From Sarcophilus harrisii (taxonomy: Eukaryota; Chordata; Mammalia; Dasyuromorphia; Dasyuridae): DNA of 64,000 nt. The position numbers and the translations under genes are program-made. The notes below the pieces were generated by a model. The model made no database searches. It had not been told where the DNA came from and saw nothing but the letters and a program-made list of their open reading frames with translations. Where the stretch lies: NCBI RefSeq assembly GCF_902635505.1, contig NC_045427.1, positions 509,967,665 through 510,031,664 on the forward strand, given 5' to 3'. Shown here in pieces: positions 12,060-22,890 of the stretch; position 1 is the first letter of the stretch; each line of letters starts with the position of its first letter.

Positions 12060-12185
12060 TCTACCAAAGTAGAATATAAACTTCTTAAGGGCAGGGAATG
12101 TTTTTTGTTTTGTAAACTTTCCCCTCTCCCAATGCCTAACACAATGTCTATCATAGAATACATGTTTAATAAATTCTTTTCTAAA
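12060..12185 (+). mobile_element. L2-type LINE 3' tail
   Basis: 'AACTTCTTAAGGGCAGGGAA', 'CAATGCCTAACACAATGTC', 'ATGTTTAATAAATTC'. Confidence 0.6.
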
Positions 12186-12189
12186 TTTA

Positions 12190-12900
12190 ATTGAGGGATT
12201 AGACAAGTTGATATCTATGTTACTTTCTATTTCTGGCAAATTATGTCTCTGTCATACATGGCTCTTTTTCAACAATGATTACTGAATGAAATACTGAATT
12301 CTGATATCTAAATCTAGATTTAAATTTAGAGCCTATCCCCAAAGATCTTAGAAATATAGATTATTTCATTTTTTTTTCATCTTACAAAATAACTTGGCAT
12401 CATCTATTTGTATTTACAAATTTTTACATGGATCCTCCCAATATTCGGGAATTTCAGCTAAAAAACAAACAAACAAACAATTAATTTCCCAGCAGTTTAA
12501 ATTGTAAGAACCGAGGAAAGCCTGCACATGTTCCATATTTCTCTTTGGACCAACACTGAGTATGCTAGTTGTATTAGTCCCCTCTTTTTGGTCACCATTT
12601 TGTTTGTACATTATAACTGGATCAGTCCATCTCCCCCTGTATCTTTCAAACACAGCCCACTCCAGAGTTCCACTGCACATCTCAAGGGAGAGTCAGTTTG
12701 TTTCTTCCTGCTTTTCTTAGAACAGCTGTTACAAAGTGGGTGTTATGGAATTTTTTCTTTTGCAATTTCTTCCTGGGGCCCTGATGTCTTTGGCACCAGG
12801 TGCATGAAATGAAGGCAGCAAATGCATAATCTTAGGACCTTTTGCAAAGTTTCTTCTCATGCAGCAAAATTTTACACTTTTGATTTGTTGTTTATTCACT
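12190..12900. other. intergenic, nothing recognised
   Basis: Overlapping ORFs of 60-94 residues on both strands (12414-12911) mirror each other and have no recognisable domain. A (CAAA)n tract lies at 12464-12480. Confidence 0.4.
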
Positions 12901-12904
12901 TGAA

Positions 12905-13310
12905 ATTCCAATTCAACAAATATTTACTAAGCACATTGTGTGAGAGATGCTATATCAGGCATTGAGAGAAGTACAAATTTAAGGTGAGACATGATACCTG
13001 CCACCATGGAGGTTCCATTTTAATAAAATACAGGTGTACACAAACACAGATAACCATAATGTGTTGTTCCTTGGAGTGAAGAAAGAATGAAATTCCAGGT
13101 AAAATATTAACAGGGCAATTGTTTACTCAACAAATACGTGCTGAATTCCTATGATCTAATCCAATAAACATTTATTAAGTGCCTACTATGTGCCAGACAC
13201 TTACTAAGTGATAAATATAATTTAAAAAAGAAAGAGTGACAGACTCTCTCCTCAAGGATCTTATAACCTAAAGCAGAAGACAACAAATAAAAAGAAGGAA
13301 AGAAGGGGAG
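12905..13310 (+). mobile_element. two old interspersed-repeat units
   Basis: 'CAACAAATATTTACTAAGC ...' near 12912 and 'AATAAACATTTATTAAGTGC' near 13162 start two copies of the same family as 9300-9660. The second is the better preserved. Confidence 0.45.
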
Positions 13311-13549
13311 AAGACAAGGGAGTGGCAGGGTAGTAATATTTTCTAAAATGGAGAAGAAACCAGGCAGAATAATAGTTGCAAAGGGGAATATGTAAGGTAG
13401 TCGATTAGGTCCAGGAGATGATTTCTTTCCTAATTTTGGTCCTAACCACTGATTTAATTGGTGTGAGGAATTCTTATTACAGACGTTTCCTTTTATCAAA
13501 GAAAATTGACATTTTATCTGTAACTTAGTCTTAGAGAATTGTTTAGCGG

Positions 13550-13735
13550 CACTGAAAAGTCATAGGATCATAAATGTTGATCCAAGCAGAAGTAATTTTG
13601 TCCAGTATCCCCACTTTACAGATGAAAAAATTGAAGCCCAGGGAAGTGAAAAGATTTGAGGCCATCAGATAATATGTGACAAGGCAGAAATTTGCACCTA
13701 AGTCTTCTGACTTAGTCCAATAAGCTTTCCACTAT
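13550..13735 (-). mobile_element. MIR-like SINE, antisense
   Basis: 'CCCACTTTACAGATGAAAA', 'GAAGCCCAGGGAAGTGAAA', then 'TAAGTCTTCTGACTTAGTCC' is the reverse complement of the MIR series. Confidence 0.6.
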
Positions 13736-14054
13736 AAAAAATAATAAGAGCCAATCTCTGCCTGATTAGATTTATATTTGAAGCACAGTTAAATTTCAAA
13801 ATCGAATAGTTCGAATTGAAATGTGAATTTCTTTTCAACATTTATTAGTTTTTATTACTACCTCTTATTAATTTTACATTTTATATACACTCAATCCAAA
13901 ATATGTTTCCCTCTTATGTTCTCATCAAGCACAATGTTTACTTCTGGGTTTATTATATTCTGTAAGTTCTTTTCCTTTCACTTTATTGAGCAATTTACTT
14001 ATGATAATCTGCTTTGCATGGTGAACAATATCCTGACTGTCCCAAAAAATAATG

Positions 14055-14225
14055 ACTCCTATTTATATAGAGAGTACTTCTCCCCCTTCCTCCTACCCCA
14101 CAACAATCTTATTAGGTGATTAATGCACATATTCTTTATTCCTGTTCTACAGGTGAGGAAACCAAGACTAAGAAAGTTAAGTGTGTGACCTCCTCATATA
14201 CAAGTTATGCCAGATTGACTGTGTT
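14055..14225 (-). mobile_element. MIR-like SINE, antisense
   Basis: 'ATTCCTGTTCTACAGGTGAG' and 'GAAACCAAGACTAAGAAAG' fit the reversed MIR core. Old. Confidence 0.45.
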
Positions 14226-14234
14226 TCCTTTTTT

Positions 14235-14575
14235 TTTGATAGGGTTAGGAGGCTGGCAAATCAGGAGGAAGCTTTAGACATAATATACTTGGATCTCAGC
14301 AAAATATTTGACAAGCCTATTGCATCAGAAAGGAAAGATGAAGACTGATAGATAACTAGAATTCTTTTGGATTTGGAACTTAGGGAATGACCAGATACAA
14401 AACTGGATATTATGTCATATAAGAATTGGTTACAGGAATTGCGGGTGTTCAGTCTATAGGAGAAAAGGTTTAGAGACATGTGGTTGTTCTCTTCAAATAT
14501 TGAAAGGTCCATGGTATAAAAGAGAAATTAGACTTATTCTGTTTGATACTATAAGAATTTATACCAGAGAAGTAA
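14235..14575 (+). mobile_element. CR1/L3-type LINE fragment
   Basis: 14277-14315 translates to DIIYLDLSKIFDK, the reverse transcriptase motif 'LDLSKAFD' of the CR1/L3 clade. It is followed by 3' UTR-like wording 'TGGTTGTTCTCTTCAAATAT' and 'AGACTTATTCTGTTTGATAC'. Much internal sequence is lost between the two. Confidence 0.7.
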
Positions 14576-14739
14576 ATTAAGGTTGGGTTGGTTAGTAAAG
14601 TTAGTTTAAAAACTATTCTATTTAAAAATAAAAGCATGATTGTACATGAAATTGCAAATTATTGTGTACAATTTGTTACTCCTTGACTTCATTATTTATT
14701 ATACATTTTTCCCTTCCATGTTCTCAATGGCAAACTGGT

Positions 14740-15225
14740 CTTTTTGATGTTCCTCACACAAAGGAATTCATCTCTTTTCTCTGTGTGTCTATACTGTCTT
14801 CCATGCCAGGAATGAATTCCCTGCTCACCTTTACTTCTTGGAATCCCTGGTTTCTTCAGGACTCAGTTCAAGCACCAACTTTTGCAGAAGACTCTTCCTA
14901 GTTCTCTTAGCTGCTAGCGAATACTCCCTTGCCAAAGTTACTTGTGTTTTCTTTGTATGTTTTATACACACACACACACACATATAGATACATACTATAT
15001 ATATATATATGCATATATGTATATGTATCTCTGTGAATTGTTTTCACTTTATCTCTTTTGTATGTTTTTTACATACCTATCTGTGTTTATTGTCTTGGCC
15101 TTTGGAATGCAAGCTATGGGCTTACATAGGGGCTTTGATGAGTTTTTTTTTTTGTCTTTGTACCCTCAGCATCTAGCACAGTGTCTGCCATGTAATAAGT
15201 TATTTACAAAGTGTTGATGGATTTT
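14740..15225 (+). mobile_element. L2-type LINE 3' end with an inserted microsatellite
   Basis: 'TTCCATGCCAGGAATGAATT', 'CAGGACTCAGTTCAAGCACC', 'AGACTCTTCCTAGTTCTC', then the tail with 'CATCTAGCACAGTGTCTGCC'. A CA/TA tract (14967-15015) interrupts it. Confidence 0.7.
14967..15015 (+). repeat. (CA)n/(TA)n microsatellite
   Basis: ACACAC run followed by ATAT run inside the L2 3' end. Confidence 0.9.
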
Positions 15226-16340
15226 ATGTAGAAAAGATTCCTCTTCATATATGTATTGAATTAGACAACTTCTAACATGTCTTCCAAATCTGAGATTCCA
15301 TGTTTTTTTGGTTTGTGTGTCTAGTCCATAGTCACATGACTAACAAGTGGCAGTCTTTGGATCCATGGATTCTAATTCTTAATCTAGTGTTCTTTCCAAA
15401 TCCAACATTATTTTTCATAATGAATGAACTTTGTCAATGAATGCGTGCTCTCAAACATGTGGAAAGAATTTGTTTCATCAACAAATGTCATTTTTATGTT
15501 GTTGATTTTTAATCATTTCCTTCTAACCACTAATTACCACTACCATGCTAATTAGTATTACAAACCTATCAGGGGCCTTTTTCTGGAAGTGTCTTTTTAT
15601 TTCAAGATGTTATAAGTGACATGTGTTGCCCTTCATTGAAGGCTCCCAAACTTCATCATATGATGGGGATGACTCTGAAGACCTAGAAGACTATGCCAGC
15701 ATAACATCAGCTTGAGCTAGTTCTACCAGATGCAAAAGGTTTTTAGGATAGGTCCATGATGATTGGTACATCTGTTGACTCAAAACTAGCCTGCTTAAGT
15801 TTAGAGTTTCATTTAAGGTTGGATACGAAATGGTATCTTCTTCAGACATAGACACTCTCAAAGACCAACTATTGAATTTGTAGAGGAACTGTTTTAAGGG
15901 AAGAAGTTCCTACATAGAAAAAAGTAAACTCCCAAATAATTACAAAGGGTCTCATTATCCAGGGCTGGAGGTGGAAAATTAGAGACGAGTTTATTGGAGT
16001 TAATGTCTCCTGGACAATAGAAATCAATTCAAGTACCAGTCCTATTCAAATATTGGACAACTTGTAGTATGTATTCAGGCAGTCTTGAAGCTTCAGGACT
16101 ATTTTCACTCTGTTTCTTTTCTTTTCTTTTTATTTATTTATTTTTACTCTGTTTCTTTTAGATAGCATATTGCTTTTTCAAGAAACAAAATGGTATGTGG
16201 GTCATGGGGATGAGGAGGGCAATGGACCAAATAAATGTCAGGAGCTCAGTAAAAGTTCCACAAACTCATATAATCTTAGGTATATCACTCAATTACTCTC
16301 TGGGCCTCAATTTTCTAAGGCTTACCACAATCTAGTCTAT
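15226..16340. other. intergenic, nothing recognised
   Basis: Only a short (TTTA)/(TTTC) tract at 16117-16147 stands out. Confidence 0.4.
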
Positions 16341-16344
16341 TTGT

Positions 16345-16520
16345 TCTTCTTCACCTAATAATTTCCATCTCCCACCTCCATGCCCTTGTACTGGCTATCT
16401 GTCCCCTATGCCTGGAATATCCCCAGTCCCTTACCTCCCCATTTTAGGAGCCTTGGATTCCTTTAAGACAGCTCTATAGCCACCTTCTAAAAGCACCCTT
16501 TTCCCAATACCCTGGATGCT
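16345..16520 (+). mobile_element. L2-type LINE fragment
   Basis: 'CTGGAATATCCCCAGTCCC' and 'GATTCCTTTAAGACAGCTC' correspond to the L2 3' segment just upstream of the tail; the tail is absent. Confidence 0.5.
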
Positions 16521-16775
16521 AGCTAGTTAATCAACAAGCATTTATTAGGTATAAAAGGGAGATGAAAAGGGGTACAGTAGAGGAGACATAGAGTCAAAAG
16601 TGCATTGAATGAAGACATAGTTGGTCTAGGCTTCCTTATTAAAATGGAGCCAATCAGAGGATGAGACCAAGGGAGCAAAGGAGACTTCCAATATTCAGAA
16701 CATAACAAATTCCTAAGATGAGGAGGTTTCTATGCTATGGTTAAAAAAAAGTCTTGTCCCCTCAAGGATTATTTT

Positions 16776-17026
16776 TGTTGTTTGTTGTTCAGTCCTGTCC
16801 GATTCTTCATGACCCCATCTGGAGTTTTCTTGGCAGAGATACGAGAGTGGTTTGCCATTTCCTTTTCCAGCTCATTTCACAGATGAGGAACTGAGGTAAA
16901 CAGTGTTGAGTGATTTGCTTAGGATCACACAGCTAGGAAGTATCTAAGGCCAGATTTGAACTCAGTAAAACGCAGCCTTTCTGGTTCCAAGTCTACCAGC
17001 TCTATCCACTGTTCCACCCATCTGCA
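16776..17026 (-). mobile_element. RTE-tailed CORE-SINE, antisense, with target-site duplication
   Basis: Reads antisense from the RTE-like tail ('GTTGTTCAGTCCTGTCCGAT', 'CATGACCCCATCTGGAG') through the CORE region to the tRNA-like head ('CTATCCACTGTTCCACCC'). Flanks match at 13 of 14 positions: TCAAGGATTATTTT (16762-16775) and TCAAGGATTACTTT (17027-17040). Confidence 0.85.
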
Positions 17027-17084
17027 TCAAGGATTACTTTGCATTATATTCATATGTAACTGGTATATATCTATCACATGCTGC

Positions 17085-17210
17085 TCTCTTCATTAAAACA
17101 GAAGTTCCTTGAATATGGGAGCTATTTTCATTTTTAATTTGAATCACTAAAGCTTAGCATAGAAACTGGAACAAGTAAATGCTTAATAAATATTTGTTGA
17201 TTGGTAAATG
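17085..17210 (+). mobile_element. L2-type LINE 3' tail
   Basis: 'AAGTTCCTTGAATATGGGAG', 'AGCTTAGCATAGAAACTGG', 'AATGCTTAATAAATATTTG'. Confidence 0.6.
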
Positions 17211-17239
17211 GTAAATATTATTGTATTTATTATAAATAT

Positions 17240-17390
17240 TATATTGATGAGAGAATGACACAAGGAATAGAAGGTTATCCTTGAAGGTCAGGGTTCAAAT
17301 CCTACCTCTGACACTTCCCATCCTGCTACATGTTCATGGGTAAGCCACAAATTTGCCAAGAGTCTGGCAACTCTTTAGACTATAAGATAT
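17240..17390 (+). mobile_element. MIR-like SINE head
   Basis: 'GGTCAGGGTTCAAATCCTAC' and 'CTCTGACACTTCCC' fit the tRNA-like/CORE part. Confidence 0.5.
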
Positions 17391-17469
17391 AGAAAGTTGT
17401 GATCTGCATTGGTAGTACCAACTACTATACCAAGAACCCAACATCCTAAATCTAGAGATGGAGGAGAAG

Positions 17470-17705
17470 AGTGCAAGTATTTATTAAGCACCAATTATGT
17501 GCCAAACCTGTGCTAATAGCTTTATAAATATTATCTCATAAGATGGAAGGGACTTCAGAGGCCATCTAATCCATCCCTTTCATTTTATAGATGAAGCAAC
17601 TGAGGTCTAGGGAATTTAAGTCTCTTGTGGTCCCACAGGAAAAAGCATCAGAAGTGAAATTTGAATGCAGGTCTTCAAATTCTAAAGTTGATTCTTTTCT
17701 CACTG
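17470..17705 (-). mobile_element. MIR-like SINE, antisense
   Basis: 'GTATTTATTAAGCACCAATT', 'TTATAGATGAAGCAACTGAG', 'AGGTCTTCAAATTC' is a reversed MIR. The 67-residue ORF 17591-17794 lies inside it and is not a gene. Confidence 0.55.
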
Positions 17706-17859
17706 TGTCAAACTGTTTCCCATATGCCTCCCAAGATATTATTGATAAATTGTTGTATTGGGGTTGTTTTACAACCTTAATTTCAAAACTCTAATAATAA
17801 ATACAACCAACTGTTGTATTTAATCTAAGTGATTCTACAGCATTTAAAGCATCAGGGGA

Positions 17860-18065
17860 AGCAATGTGGGAGGCCCACAAATAAATGTGACACAGATTCT
17901 GCTTTTATAGCACTTACAATCTAATGAGGGAGGAGACAACTAGAGATAGTAGAGATAATAAATGCTCTCTCCCTTGCCTATCTCACAGAGGTGCTGGGAG
18001 GATCTTATGACTTGATGCATGTGAAAGTGCCTTGTAAACTGTGAAGTGTTATGTATATATGTAAG
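17860..18065 (+). mobile_element. old MIR-like fragment
   Basis: 'CTCACAGAGGTGCTGGGAGG' and 'AAGTGCCTTGTAAACTGTGA' fit the 3' part of the longer MIR form. Confidence 0.4.
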
Positions 18066-18131
18066 GTCATAATTGTATTCAGCCTGTCTCATACATCATA
18101 GATGTACTTGGGCCACATTGTAACAGCTACA

Positions 18132-18500
18132 TTTTTTTTTTTTTTTGCCCAAACATTTTAATGAGAGCTTAAGCCCTCCTAGAAATCCCCTCCAAAAGTT
18201 ACAATTAGAAAAACTAAGCTAACATTCCGGAAGAGGTCGAAAATTAGAAAGTTTGGTGACCTAGAGATCCTGCCTATTCAGACATGCTCCATTCATCATC
18301 TTCAAAGCAGCTTCCCCCTGAGCAGAAGCACTTCCCATGCTGGTGTTTCATTTGAGCAGTCAGGCCTTCCATTTGCATTGCTTTGATGTACTGTTTGCAT
18401 TTTGCACATGACCACCTGTCTTACCCTCAGGTAGTTGAACTTCATTAAAATATTCCTCAACAGGAGCTCTTTCCTGCTGCCTAAATAGGGATTTCCTTCT
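18132..18500 (-). pseudogene. probable processed retrocopy, Cys-rich C-terminus, parent unidentified
   Basis: On the minus strand this ends in a 15-A run (18132-18146) preceded 10 nt upstream by ATTAAA (18157-18162), the layout of a reverse-transcribed mRNA. Two reading segments look protein-like. One, about 18420-18472, gives APVEEYFNEVQLPEGK. The other, about 18274-18413, gives CAKCKQYIKAMQMEGLTA and then QMKHQHGKCFCSGGSCFED before a TAG at 18274-18276. They are in different frames. The Cys-x2-Cys then His-x-His spacing loosely suggests a BED-like zinc finger, but this is inference and I do not recognise the parent. The 5' end and target-site duplication were not found. The 67-residue ORF at 18302-18505 reads a third frame. 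Confidence 0.45.
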
Positions 18501-18719
18501 TCCATACCATTCTCTCATTAGGAGAGAGAACTTACCCCCTCAAGACTTTGGGAATGCAAGCTTCATATCTTTCTCCTTTTTTCTCCTGCTCTCTGGTCTT
18601 ACAGATATATCCAGTATTTTCCTCACCCAGGCCTATAGTATTCCCTACAGTACTCTATTTATAGAATTATCTGGCTCGAACGCATCTCAGTAGTCATTTA
18701 ATTCAATCTACCTCTCCCA

Positions 18720-18845
18720 GAGAATACAAATGTCAACCAGCCAATCAATAAACATTTATTAAGATCCTACTATATGTCAAACACTGAGCTAAATGTTGGG
18801 GACCCAAAAAGAGACAAAAGACTGTCCCTGGAGCTTTGTGTGATA
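18720..18845 (+). mobile_element. old interspersed-repeat unit
   Basis: 'CAATAAACATTTATTAAGAT', 'CTACTATATGTCAAACACTG', 'TGTTGGGGACCCAAAAAGAG': same family as 9300-9660. Confidence 0.5.
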
Positions 18846-18954
18846 ACACCCTAATCAAAAGATCATCAGCTCTACCCACCTACCCAGCCAGATGCTTGGT
18901 CAGACAGCCCATAATAATTTGAGATAGTACCAATTAGAATGTTTACTTACTTCA

Positions 18955-19078
18955 TTTACTCATTAGACTGTGAGCTCCTTGAGATCAGGAATTGTCTTTT
19001 GCATCTTCTAGTATCCCCAGCCCTTAGCACAGTGCCTGGCACAAAGAATGTGTTTAATGCATGTTTATTGATCAATTG
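18955..19078 (+). mobile_element. L2-type LINE 3' tail
   Basis: 'ACTGTGAGCTCCTTGAGATC', 'CCCAGCCCTTAGCACAGTGC', 'TTAATGCATGTTTATTGATC': a well preserved copy. Confidence 0.75.
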
Positions 19079-19202
19079 ATTCTTGAAAATACATAATTTT
19101 ATAGAAAGGTTAAGAAGCTTCTGAGAGAACTGCATAGAGTACTGTTGGTGTTATTTTGGATCTAGGAATGTGCTGAACACTAAATTTTGTTTCCTAAGCT
19201 GA

Positions 19203-19481
19203 TTTTTTTTTTTAAATTTTTTTTTAGATTAGGTCCCCTGATTATATCCAGGCTGGAAGTGTGGTAGTCACTTATGGGTCAAATTCCACCAACACAGAAA
19301 TTTTGACCTTCTCCATTTCCAACCTGGCTGGTTGACTCCTCCTTAAGCAATTTGCCCCTCCCCACTCACTCCCAGAAGCTCACCAAAGTGGTTCCAAAGC
19401 TAACATAGAACCTGAATTAACCTTAGCCCTACTAGAGTCCAGAATTTTCAAATTCAAGTTCTACCAGCTTCAATCTCCCCT
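19203..19481 (-). pseudogene. 7SL (SRP) RNA retropseudogene
   Basis: Antisense match to most of 7SL RNA, including the central S domain that Alu-type SINEs lack. Compared with reverse-complemented human 7SL from memory: 'AATTTTGACCTTCTCCATTT' against AGTTTTGACCTGCTCCGTTT, 'GACTCCTCCTTAAGCAATTT' against CACCCCTCCTTAGGCAACCT, and 'ATCCAGGCTGGAAGTG' against the 3' Alu-domain part. The last roughly 40 nt at the RNA 5' end are missing or unrecognisable. A T-rich stretch at 19203-19225 adjoins the RNA 3' end as an A-tail would. Most differences look like CpG decay, so it is old and without an intact promoter. Confidence 0.8.
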
Positions 19482-19539
19482 GATATTGCCATGAAATAAT
19501 CTCTTATAGAATGAGCAACATATATAAAGGGGGCCTCAT

Positions 19540-19760
19540 CTCCCTCTCACAGAATCTTTAGCTTCCTCAAAGGCTCAATTCAAAGGCTCCATGAAATCTC
19601 TAAGCCTCTAGTTAGTAATGTTTTCTCCCTCCTCAAATTATTTAACTCATCTGTATGCACATGTGCATTGTTTGACAGGCTCAATTCAGGCACTAACTCC
19701 TATCAAAAGCCTTTCTTGATCTCTTAAGTTGTCAGTGGAATTCTATTCCACAAATGTTAG
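19540..19760 (+). mobile_element. L2-type LINE fragment(s)
   Basis: 'TCAAAGGCTCAATTCAAAGG', 'CCTCCTCAAATTATTTAACT' and a second partial unit 'GACAGGCTCAATTCAGGCAC' read like L2 3' sequence with an internal duplication or two overlapping copies. Confidence 0.5.
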
Positions 19761-19924
19761 TAATAGGGATTTGTGACTTCATTGAAGCAGGGAACTCCCA
19801 AATGAGTAAACTTCCTTTATCAATTCAAGTTAATACCTTCTGTGCCACTTACAATCTTAGCATGTTGCTAAGAGTGACTTGTCCAGATTCACACTGTCAG
19901 TAAGTCTTCAGGCCAGGACATAAA

Positions 19925-20115
19925 CCCAGAATACCATGGTATAGTGGAAAGAATAGTCTTTGGAGTGACAGGAGCTGGGTTCATCTCCATACTTGATACC
20001 CCATACTATCTGTATGACCTTAGGAAAAAAAAATCTAATTTCCCCAGACTTCAGTTTCCACATCTATAAAGTGAACATGGACTCTGTTATCCCCTCCAGA
20101 TCTAAATCTGTGATT
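19925..20115 (+). mobile_element. MIR SINE
   Basis: 'ATGGTATAGTGGAAAGAATA', 'TGACCTTAGG', 'CTTCAGTTTCCACATCTATA', 'CCAGATCTAAATCTGTGATT': near full-length MIR order. Confidence 0.7.
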
Positions 20116-20199
20116 CTAAAGTCTTCCTGTCCTTACTGCTAGCTATCTAATAACCCATGCTGCCTCTCCACATTTACTGCTTTTTTTTTTTTTAACAGT

Positions 20200-20275
20200 T
20201 GTATCTTCTCAATAGAAATGTAAGCCTCTGGAGGACAAGGACTATCTTTCATTTAGTCTTTGTATTTTGGGTGAC
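20200..20275 (+). mobile_element. L2-type LINE 3' tail, partial
   Basis: 'AAATGTAAGCCTCTGGAGGA' followed by 'CAAGGACTATCTTTC'. Confidence 0.5.
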
Positions 20276-20289
20276 TACAAAGATAGACC

Positions 20290-20715
20290 ATATGATTGGA
20301 TACAGCCTGATTGCTTCAACCATTGCTCAAACTCAAGCTCTCATTTCTTTTCCAGTAGATTACTAGATGTATTAGACCTTGGTTGATGGGCAGGCATTTT
20401 GTGGTTTCCTTGAAGTAAAGTATCTTTTTTGTTCTAGGTTTCTTTGGTAATATTTCTGAAGCTTCTGTGCTTATCTCCCTCCTTAGGGTTTCTTTGTTGG
20501 GAAGCTAAACTCCTCATCAATGTGGTGGGTTTGAAGGAACCAGTGAACCTTTTCTTCAAATTGATCTATTCATTTGTTATTGTGCCAGCAAGCGCCAAAC
20601 AATGGACTCAATGTTTATGGTTCAATTGCATAAGAAGCATTTATCCAAGTCTTTAAATACTTTTGGAGAATAGCCACCTTGTACTTTGTGCTTAGGAAAG
20701 CTGGAATCTGTCTGA
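20290..20715. other. intergenic, nothing recognised
   Basis: A 70-residue ORF (20444-20656) has no recognisable content. Confidence 0.4.
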
Positions 20716-20717
20716 GG

Positions 20718-21110
20718 CAAAACAAAACAAAACAAAACAAAAAAATCAACCACCAAACAAATTTGCCATGAGAGAGAGAGTGGGAGGTAGACTTTGGAGG
20801 GAGACTGGAAGGTCTTATATAAATATACTGTGAAAGAGAGAGACTAGGAGGGAAGGAATGGCAAAGGGAGTATGAGTGTGAAGGAAGAAAAAGGAATAGG
20901 AGTGTGACTGAAGAAGTGGGAATGGGGGAGGAAATTTATGAGTGAGAAGGGAGTCTGAGTGTGATGGAGAGTGTGAGTAAAGGGAGAAAGAAGACTAAAA
21001 TAGAGGGGGAGGAATGAAGTGTAAAACTGAGTGTAATGAAAAGGAAGGAGGGTTAGAAGTACTAAGAGGTACCAAGGAGGGTACAAAGGGAAGATGGGGC
21101 TCAGTTCTTC
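20718..21110 (+). repeat. (CAAAA)n followed by a G/A-rich region
   Basis: CAAAA repeats at 20718-20742, then GAGAGA and GGGA-rich sequence with TGAGTGTGA words to about 21100. The 97-residue minus-strand ORF over it is low-complexity Leu/Pro/Ser/Phe sequence from this composition. Confidence 0.75.
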
Positions 21111-21429
21111 CTTTATGTGAAATGGACAATATTTCAAAAAAGCAAAGTCAGGCTATCTCTTCAGAGGATGGCATGAGGATTTACGTGGGGGTGGGACAGG
21201 GGAGGAGAACCATAATTTGTCATTAATCTCTTCACACATACATGCCTTTTCCCACCCCCGCCCCATCAAGAAAATCTGCATGTCCTGTTCGGAAGGATTA
21301 GCCCAATTCTGCTTTTTTGAAATACTGTAAATTTCCCATAAAGGAAGAGGTTCATTTTCATTTTAGGCTGGGCAAATATTCCAAAGAGCTTTGGAAAGGA
21401 TCACATATTTAACAATGTTATTGGCAGCA

Positions 21430-21630
21430 AAGGGACAATGAAATATTAGAGCTGTAATAGACCTTTGGGATCATCCACTCCAATCCCCTTATTTTATAGG
21501 TGATGAGAATGAGAGTCCAGAAAGGTTAAATACCTTGAGCCAAAGTCATATAGCAATGGTATATGGTATAGCTTGGTAACCTATCTGGACCTAAGAGTAA
21601 ACTCAGTTCTCTTTATTATCCAATGATAAG
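21430..21630 (-). mobile_element. MIR-like SINE, antisense
   Basis: 'ACCTTTGGGATCATCCACTC', 'CCTTATTTTATAGGTGATGA', 'AGAAAGGTTAAATACCTTGA'. Confidence 0.55.
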
Positions 21631-21644
21631 CATTGTGTAGATGT

Positions 21645-22370
21645 TTACTGTAATGTACTCATGCCAGTGGTTGTTTCTCTATGAAACCCCCCATGCTTTC
21701 TCCCATCGTGGATCTTAAACAAAGACAGTAAGATTTTAGAGAATATAAAAGGATTAAGTGTGTGTGCCTGTATGATCACACACAAAAAGCACACCATCAT
21801 TTTCAACCATGAAGCAAACCAATGGAAGGCTGAGAAGCCGGAAATAACTGAGTGAGGAAGTAAACTGATCCAAGTGTTGAAAAGATAATTTGTCCAAAAA
21901 CAGAATCCTGGTAAAGGTTCATTGTATAATTCATTAGCTAAGAATATTAACATGTGGAAAGGAAGACTTGCTGGAATCTTTAGTTTGAAGGTTTTGAGGC
22001 CATTACTGACTAAAATATAAAAAATGAGGGTTTTTTTTGTTGTTATTGGGTTTTTTTTTTAACCTCATAAAGAATTTCCAGCTCTTTAGGAGTAGATTTT
22101 CCCAAGCCTGAAATTAGTCAAACATGCCAGAAAGTTACACTGTCAACTCTATCTACATTTTATTATTAGATGCTACAAAAGATTATAAAAGAAAAAGAAT
22201 GAAGTGACACAGGTAGCAAAAGAAATTGCCACCAAGAAACTGAAAAGACCATAGCACATTCCCTCTTATCAATCCACCCCAAATCCTACCCAACCTCAAC
22301 CTTGAAGGGACATCTTAGAATCATGTACTTATTCATTCAGTCTAGAGTTCCAAAAAGTATGTAGCATTCT
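21645..22370. other. intergenic, nothing recognised
   Basis: The 102-residue minus-strand ORF at 21645-21953 has no recognisable domain. T-runs lie near 22029-22060. Confidence 0.4.
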
Positions 22371-22394
22371 TGAATGAATGAATAAATTAATAAT

Positions 22395-22660
22395 TTCAAT
22401 ACACATATATGTATATATAGAAAGTATATATATAATGTATGTACATAATGCAAAATCTATCAAAATATATATGTGAATATATTTATATATAGCCACATAT
22501 ACAAATGCAAAATCTATTAATAAAACACACGTGCTTTAGTCATATATATGTTTTATACACACATTATATATTCATATATTCTTGCATTTATGTTTATGCA
22601 TAAATATATATAAATAGATTTTATGTATGCCTAAATAAATATTTTATTAATAAATTTTGC
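22395..22660. repeat. imperfect TA/CA-rich array
   Basis: Irregular ATATAT, GTATAT and ACACAT words with 'GCAAAATCTAT' repeated near 22450 and 22505, so part is an old local duplication. Confidence 0.75.
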
Positions 22661-22704
22661 ATTTATATCACTGTCCTTTCCAAATGTGTTTCTCTTTGAC
22701 TCAC

Positions 22705-22890
22705 CTATTCAGGAAGAAATAAGAGGTTAGAGAGCCAGAAGGTCCAGGTTTAAATCACAGCTAGCTATTACTTGTATGACTTTAGACAGCTTACCAAGTT
22801 TCCTCATCTGTAAAATAAAAGGATTGAAACAAATTACTTGTAAGGTTCCTTCTATCAGTTTAGGATCATTTGATTTCTACAATTGCTCTG
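22705..22890 (+). mobile_element. MIR SINE
   Basis: 'GAGAGCCAGAAGGTCCAGGT', 'TTTCCTCATCTGTAAAATAA', 'AGGTTCCTTCTATCAG'. Confidence 0.65.

Noticed and set aside
13149-13499. 116-residue minus-strand ORF
   Set aside because: It covers an old interspersed repeat and A/G-rich sequence; no domain.
20844-21137. 97-residue minus-strand ORF with hydrophobic stretches
   Set aside because: Low-complexity Leu/Pro/Phe/Ser sequence from a G/A-rich region; not a membrane protein signature.
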